From Candidatus Acidiferrum typicum (lineage in GTDB: Bacteria; Acidobacteriota; Terriglobia; Acidiferrales; UBA7541), in contig DLMH01000113.1 in NCBI GenBank assembly GCA_002478115.1, positions 1-10,266 of the forward strand: a DNA stretch of 10,266 bases. Direction: 5' to 3'. Shown piece by piece: positions 7,761 through 10,266 of the stretch (the first letter of the stretch is position 1; every line of letters begins with the position of its first letter). The notes under the pieces were generated by a model. That model searched no databases and had not been told where the DNA came from. It was given only the letters and a program-made list of their open reading frames with translations. The position numbers were made by a program, and so were the translations under genes.

Positions 7761-7901
7761 AATTGCGCGGGGCCGGTCAGACTCCCGCCGCGCTGCTGGC
7801 AGCCTTAGCAATACGGGCGCAGGTGGAACGAACGGGCGCTCTCCGCTGAGTTACTTCAAGCAACAAAGCAGAGGTCTGGCCCCGGTTCAACGGGAGAAAC
7901 A
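7761..7901. repeat. Possible right end of the IS1595 remnant
   Basis: Non-coding. ggggccggtcagactcc (7769-7785) and gaggtctggcccc (7871-7883) are imperfect inverse copies, sharing GGGGCC and AGAC with a 4-nt gap. The outer copy could be the right terminal repeat of the IS1595 element, placing the end near 7883, but the left end is lost so it cannot be matched. Shine-Dalgarno cgggag for the next small gene lies at 7890-7895. Confidence 0.3.
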
Positions 7902-8081
7902 ATGAAAACCAGAGAAGCCGAGAAAAATGGATGGAGATGCCCCGCCTGTAATGGCAAAACCGCTCAAGACTTAAAACATCGTGGCTTTGTTCGGCATCTT
8001 GAAAGATTCCGGCCAAAAGACCCGTCAGTTCCTAAAAATAAAGCGGGCAAATGTCAATATAACCGTAAGTATGCTCGGTAG
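7902..8081 (+). CDS. 59-residue Cys/His protein, possible zinc finger
   Basis: A short gene with ATG at 7902 preceded by GGGAG six nt upstream, stop TAG at 8079-8081. The product is strongly basic. It contains CPAC (residues 13-16) followed by His26 and His32, a C-x2-C-x9-H-x5-H arrangement resembling a compact C2H2 finger, plus a later Cys51. This suggests nucleic-acid binding, but I do not recognise the family. It converges with the minus-strand pair, ending 8 bp away. Evidence for coding is the ribosome binding site and the motif; the length is below usual annotation cutoffs. Confidence 0.5.
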   Translation: MKTREAEKNGWRCPACNGKTAQDLKHRGFVRHLERFRPKDPSVPKNKAGKCQYNRKYAR

Positions 8082-8089
8082 GTGATTGA

Positions 8090-8227
8090 CTACGCCGCCG
8101 AGTTCTTCCGCTTCTTAGGCTTTGGTTTCGCTACCTTAACTTCTGACTTGGGCAGAGGCGGGGTCGCCAGCATCTTGCGAAGCAGGGCATCGAATTTCTT
8201 CTTGTCTACTGTGATTTCTTCGGGCAT
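8090..8227 (-). CDS. 45-residue small basic protein, second gene of minus-strand pair
   Basis: ATG at 8227 overlaps the end of the preceding minus-strand gene by 22 bp, suggesting translational coupling. The product starts acidic (MPEEITVDKKKFDALLRKML), has a TPP turn at residues 22-24 and ends in a Lys/Pro-rich tail (KPKPKKRK). An amphipathic helix followed by a basic tail recalls small antitoxin-like or nucleic-acid-binding peptides, but no toxin partner of normal size adjoins. I do not recognise the gene. The protein-like composition and compact overlap support it being real. Confidence 0.5.
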   Translation of the reverse strand: MPEEITVDKKKFDALLRKMLATPPLPKSEVKVAKPKPKKRKNSAA

Positions 8228-8370
8228 TTATCGTCCGCGAGCTTCCTTTTCTCTGCTTCGATCCAAGCCTCAATCCGTTGTCGGATGCCACTATCAGTAC
8301 ACTCTCTGCACACCTTTTCCAGTCTTTCAATCTCTGCCCTGATTATCGCCTCGTCCCCGCGTGAAAGCAT
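8206..8370 (-). CDS. 54-residue helical protein, first gene of minus-strand pair
   Basis: ATG at 8370 lies 5 nt after a consensus TATAAT on the minus strand, so the message would be leaderless. The product is rich in Glu, Arg, Lys and Ile and is predicted helical: an AIIRAEIERLEKV helix (residues 8-20), a CREC pair (21-24), TDSGIRQRIEAWIEAEKRKL (25-44), then a basic end. The turn between two charged helices suggests a helical hairpin, perhaps dimeric. I recognise no named family. It overlaps the next minus-strand gene by 22 bp and diverges from the zinc-ribbon gene at 8405. Confidence 0.55.
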   Translation of the reverse strand: MLSRGDEAIIRAEIERLEKVCRECTDSGIRQRIEAWIEAEKRKLADDKCPKKSQ

Positions 8371-8375
8371 TCGGC

Positions 8376-8401
8376 ATTATACTCTGTACAGAACTGTACA
8401 A
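8376..8401. promoter_or_regulatory. Divergent promoter region with two TGTACA palindromes
   Basis: ctgtacag (8384-8391) and ctgtacaa (8394-8401) are spaced exactly 10 bp, one helical turn, so a repressor dimer or two could bind the same face. They sit between divergent starts at 8370 (-) and 8405 (+). Overlapping -10 boxes lie beside them: TATAAT on the minus strand (8381-8376) and TATACT on the plus strand (8378-8383). No standard -35 is seen for either. Confidence 0.5.
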
Positions 8402-8404
8402 CCG

Positions 8405-8629
8405 ATGGCAAGATACTACGGAGTTAAATGCAAGTTGTGCGGCGAGACTATCGCACTCGGTAGGTGCGATCCTCACTCGCAGGCTACTCGGACTTTCTAC
8501 ACAACACCGCTCGCGCCCGTTCCATGCAAAGCTTGTGGCGGCAGCTACCTGTACGGCTCGGATGATCTTTTCGAGTTTGAGGGAGCGGATAGCACGCCAC
8601 TATTTGATCCTCACGAAACGTCAACGTAG
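8405..8629 (+). CDS. 74-residue zinc-ribbon protein
   Basis: ATG at 8405, stop TAG at 8627-8629. The product has CKLC (residues 9-12) and CKACGG (41-46), two knuckles about 28 residues apart, which fits one zinc-ribbon site. An acidic tail follows (SDDLFEFEGADSTPLFDPHE). The open frame extends upstream to 8285, but the added residues are low-complexity and cross the operator and the divergent gene, so I chose 8405. There is no Shine-Dalgarno; the leader from the TATACT box would be about 15 nt. It shares its control region with the minus-strand pair. Function is unknown; binding of nucleic acid or protein is an inference from the fold. Confidence 0.65.
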   Translation: MARYYGVKCKLCGETIALGRCDPHSQATRTFYTTPLAPVPCKACGGSYLYGSDDLFEFEGADSTPLFDPHETST

Positions 8630-8760
8630 GCCAATACATTCCATTTTCCTCAACTGGAAACTCGTGATCGGGTGTCGGTCACCATTCATTTTCCCTTTCC
8701 TCCTTTGCAATTAGCTTATTAAAACGATTTAGTAGGCCGAATCCAATCCTATGCCAAGTG
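8630..8760. other. AT-richer intergenic stretch, nothing recognised
   Basis: Composition drops below that of the surrounding genes. No plausible gene, tRNA or repeat is visible. The next transcription signals begin at 8761. Confidence 0.5.
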
Positions 8761-8766
8761 TATAAT
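8761..8766 (+). promoter_or_regulatory. Consensus -10 box for the candidate small RNA
   Basis: A perfect TATAAT preceded directly by TG. The expected start is about 8773. The -35 position (8738-8743, cgaatc) does not match consensus, so the promoter call rests on the -10 alone. Confidence 0.35.
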
Positions 8767-8772
8767 TATTCA

Positions 8773-8891
8773 ACTAATTCTTGGGGGGGTGGCGGAAAAT
8801 GTCCCAATCACCCCTCCCGGCTTGATATAACAAACCTATAAGCTAAAACTTTAAGAAAACGAGGCGCGGCCCATGGGCCGCGCTTTTTCTT
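8773..8891 (+). ncRNA. Candidate intergenic small RNA
   Basis: The segment between a TATAAT and a strong terminator has a clear RNA layout. A 9-bp stem is formed by GGGGGGGTG (8783-8791) and CACCCCTCC (8809-8817) with one G-U pair and a 17-nt loop. An A-rich unpaired linker (8821-8860) follows, then the terminator hairpin at 8864-8883. The unit would be about 115 nt and has no open reading frame. I match it to no known family. Alternatives are a long 3' untranslated region of the zinc-ribbon gene or the remains of an insertion sequence. Confidence 0.35.
8864..8891 (+). terminator. Strong Rho-independent terminator, insertion target of the group IIC intron
   Basis: A perfect 20-bp palindrome gcgcggcccatgggccgcgc (8864-8883) is followed by tttttctt. 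An A-rich run upstream makes it usable from the other strand too. The group II intron RNA begins at the next base (8892), as expected for class C introns, which target terminator stem-loops. Confidence 0.85.
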
Positions 8892-9177
8892 GTGTGCCGA
8901 GCATGTTCGACAGCTCGAGGGTGAAAGTCCCTTTGACAACCTGATGGAGGTGAAGTCATAGCGAAGCGCAAGGGTGAAATCACACTCGCCGCGAGGCGGG
9001 GCCTGAAAGAAGCGTGGAGCAAAGGCGCGAGCCGATGAACAAGAACCGGATAGGAGGCCTAGGGTGGCGGGCGAGCGGGCAAGTAATTGCGAAGCCCATA
9101 TCCATCAAGCTCACGGGTGGTAAATCCGGCGGTTGCGCGTCGAAGGCGGTCGAACTTACCTGGGGAGATCTGCGGCA
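8892..9177 (+). mobile_element. Group IIC intron, 5' fragment (domain I and following), no encoded protein
   Basis: This is the 5' half of a bacterial class C group II intron ribozyme. It starts GTGTG (8892-8896), the 5' splice-site consensus. It keeps, in order, intron landmarks I recall from class C introns such as that of Oceanobacillus iheyensis: GAGGGTGAAAGTCCC, CGCAAGGGTG, CCTGAAAGAAGCG, GAGCAAA, CCGATGAACAAGAACCGGAT, AGGAGGCCTAGG and CTTACCTGGGGAGATCTG (about 9155-9172). Similarity stops there. No reverse transcriptase/maturase gene and no domain V or VI follow; instead IS3-type sequence leads into orfA at 9241. It cannot splice or move as it stands, unless the rest lies beyond the IS. 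The small open frames inside are accidental. Confidence 0.85.
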
Positions 9178-9214
9178 TGTTGTCCCGCCTCAGTTGGAAC
9201 TGGAGAAAGCGTTC

Positions 9215-9240
9215 CTCCGTTAAGATAACGGAGCGAACGT
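9215..9240 (+). promoter_or_regulatory. Hairpin sequestering the orfA ribosome binding site
   Basis: ctccgtta (9215-9222), loop aga, taacggag (9226-9233) form a perfect 8-bp stem. The right arm contains GGAG (9230-9233), the Shine-Dalgarno located 7 nt before the orfA ATG at 9241. Folding would block translation, a known way for insertion sequences to limit transposase made from outside transcripts. Confidence 0.5.
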
Positions 9241-9576
9241 ATGAGGAAGGAACGGAAGCATTTCACACCAGAAGAAAAAGTAGCCATCTTGAGGCGGCAT
9301 CTTGTGGACAAAGTACCCGTCTCGGAGCTGTGTGAAGAATTAGGCCTGCGGCCAACAATGTTCTATCGCTGGCAGAAAGAACTGTTCGAGAACGGAGCCG
9401 CCGCTTTTCAGTCTCAAGGGCGTCCCCACCGCCAAGTGGAGGAGAAGCAGAAACGGATCGAGTTCTTGGAGAAGAAGGTGCAGACCAAGGACGAGGTCCT
9501 GGCTGAGCTGATGGCTGAGCACATCGCGCTAAAAAAAGTCTTGGGGAACTCTAACCGGGATCTGGGTGCCGCATGA
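9241..9576 (+). CDS. IS3-family OrfA (helix-turn-helix)
   Basis: A 111-residue DNA-binding subunit of an IS3-type transposase. Residues 1-50 carry the helix-turn-helix (FTPEEKVAILRRHL, then VSELCEELGLRPTMFYRWQK). The C-terminal half (about 62-100) is a charged coiled coil resembling the OrfA leucine zipper. The start ATG has GGAG 7 nt upstream inside a hairpin. A run of seven A at 9531-9537 falls near the end of the gene, at the usual position of the OrfA-OrfB frameshift site. The gene ends at TGA 9574-9576, overlapping the start of orfB. It appears intact. Confidence 0.9.
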   Translation: MRKERKHFTPEEKVAILRRHLVDKVPVSELCEELGLRPTMFYRWQKELFENGAAAFQSQGRPHRQVEEKQKRIEFLEKKVQTKDEVLAELMAEHIALKKVLGNSNRDLGAA

Positions 9577-10266
9577 TGTACGGGATCTAGTCGTGGATTT
9601 CGTCCGGCGCTGGTCGGAGAAGGCCGAGATCGGCGTCGGACGGTTCATCCCGTGGCTGGGCGTGACCGCCAGCAAGTTCTATGACTGGCGGCAGCGGTAC
9701 GGGTGCGTCAACGAGCACAACGGTTGGGTTCCCCGTGATTTCTGGTTGGAACCGTGGGAGAAAGAAGCAATCATCGAGTTCCATCTGAAGAACCCGCTGG
9801 AAGGTTATCGGCGGCTGACGTTCATGATGCTCGACGCTGACGTTGTGGCCGTCAGTCCGGCGAGTGTTTGGCGGGTGTTGAAGCAAGCTGGATTATTATC
9901 CCGGTGGAAGAGCAAGCCATCGCGCAAGGGAACCGGTTTCGAGCAGCCGCTGCAGCCCCATCAGCACTGGCATATCGACATTTCCTACATCAACCTGAGC
10001 GGCACCTTCTATTACTTGTGCAGCATTCTGGATGGATTCAGTCGTTTCCTCGTGCATTGGGATCTGCGTGAGTCTATGCGAGAAACCGATGTCGAAGTGA
10101 TCCTGCAGCGAGCCAAGGAGAAGTACCTGGAAGCCAAGCCGCGAATCATCTCCGACAATGGCCCGCAGTTCATCGCTCGCGACTTCAAGGAGTTCATTCG
10201 CATCTCGGGCATGACGCACGTCCGAACCTCCCCTTATTATCCACAGGCGAAGGATTACGCTTCATA
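9566..10266 (+). CDS. IS3-family OrfB, DDE integrase-core transposase (3' end outside window)
   Basis: Catalytic transposase subunit. The frame is open from 9533; GTG 9566 (followed by PHDVRDLVVDF) is the first plausible start and overlaps orfA by 11 bp. Features are a helical N-terminal part (RFIPWLGVTASKFYDW), the HTH_21-like LEGYRRLTFMMLDAD, and the rve core with first catalytic Asp in HWHIDISYI and second Asp in ISDNGPQF, then TSPYYPQ. The expected next residues are SNGKIERWH with the catalytic Glu; instead the last bases encode AKDYAS and the window ends. The frame is +1 relative to orfA, not the -1 usual in IS3 elements, so expression would need its own start or slippage at the A7 tract. 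Confidence 0.88.
   Translation, partial: MPHDVRDLVVDFVRRWSEKAEIGVGRFIPWLGVTASKFYDWRQRYGCVNEHNGWVPRDFWLEPWEKEAIIEFHLKNPLEGYRRLTFMMLDADVVAVSPASVWRVLKQAGLLSRWKSKPSRKGTGFEQPLQPHQHWHIDISYINLSGTFYYLCSILDGFSRFLVHWDLRESMRETDVEVILQRAKEKYLEAKPRIISDNGPQFIARDFKEFIRISGMTHVRTSPYYPQAKDYAS

Larger units (their letters stand above)
9178..10266 (+). mobile_element. IS3-family insertion sequence, right end outside the window
   Basis: It contains orfA and orfB of an IS3-type element. The left end is inferred at about 9178-9181, where tgtcccgcctcagttgg resembles a terminal repeat, begins with TG and lies some 60 bp before orfA, as is usual. The window stops inside orfB, so the right repeat and target duplication cannot be seen. 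The element interrupts or replaces the 3' half of the group IIC intron. Confidence 0.8.

Noticed and set aside
8285..8404. Upstream extension of the zinc-ribbon gene
   Set aside because: It crosses the divergent promoter and the minus-strand gene; the extra residues are low-complexity and the domain starts after 8405.
9014..9335. Short plus-strand open frames within the intron fragment
   Set aside because: They lie in conserved group II ribozyme sequence and lack reverse-transcriptase motifs.
9896..10219. 107-codon minus-strand open frame
   Set aside because: Antisense shadow of the orfB integrase core.
1..10266. CRISPR arrays, tRNA or rRNA genes
   Set aside because: Looked for regularly spaced repeats and cloverleaf-like sequence on both strands and saw none; no search tool was available.

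Overview
The window looks like one contig, or part of one, from an Acidobacteriota (Terriglobia-like) genome. The main evidence is the first gene, a very large TonB-dependent receptor with an N-terminal carboxypeptidase-regulatory-like domain and the LPLNGRN plug signature typical of that phylum. Base composition is GC-rich and ordinary until about 7.3 kb. After that the window becomes a patchwork of broken mobile elements and very small genes. Both ends cut through genes: the receptor lacks its N-terminus and the last transposase lacks its C-terminus.

Layout. 1-3714 (+): receptor, followed by two GC-rich hairpins. 3852-4271 (+): GlcG/HbpS-family protein. 4475-4636 (+): a 53-residue protein with two DnaJ-type CxxCxGxG zinc knuckles, too short for routine gene calling. 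4786-6084 (-): membrane diguanylate cyclase. 6309-7378 (+): Ser/Thr protein kinase, split by a frameshift just after the glycine loop and cut off at its C-terminal zinc finger. About 7360-7760 (+): C-terminal remnant of an IS1595 (ISXO2-like) transposase, itself frameshifted and abutting the kinase.

7902-8629 holds four compact genes of 45-74 codons: a small Cys/His protein (+), two overlapping genes on the minus strand, and a two-knuckle zinc-ribbon protein (+). The last gene and the minus pair diverge from a 34-bp intergenic region carrying two TGTACA palindromes one helical turn apart, next to overlapping -10 boxes. Next comes an AT-rich stretch with a possible small RNA (promoter-like box, 9-bp hairpin, strong terminator). 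Exactly downstream of that terminator begins the 5' part of a group IIC intron RNA (from 8892). It has no reverse-transcriptase gene and is cut off by an IS3-family element whose orfA and orfB run off the window end.

How the parts relate. The left half is ordinary chromosomal content: envelope uptake, c-di-GMP signalling, a GlcG-like protein and a Ser/Thr kinase. No shared pathway can be deduced. The right half is an accessory hotspot in which at least three mobile elements (IS1595, group IIC intron, IS3) have landed and decayed around the small genes. I found no convincing new defence or metabolic system. The least explained pieces are the small divergent gene cluster with its palindromic operator, the candidate small RNA, and the tiny zinc-knuckle protein.
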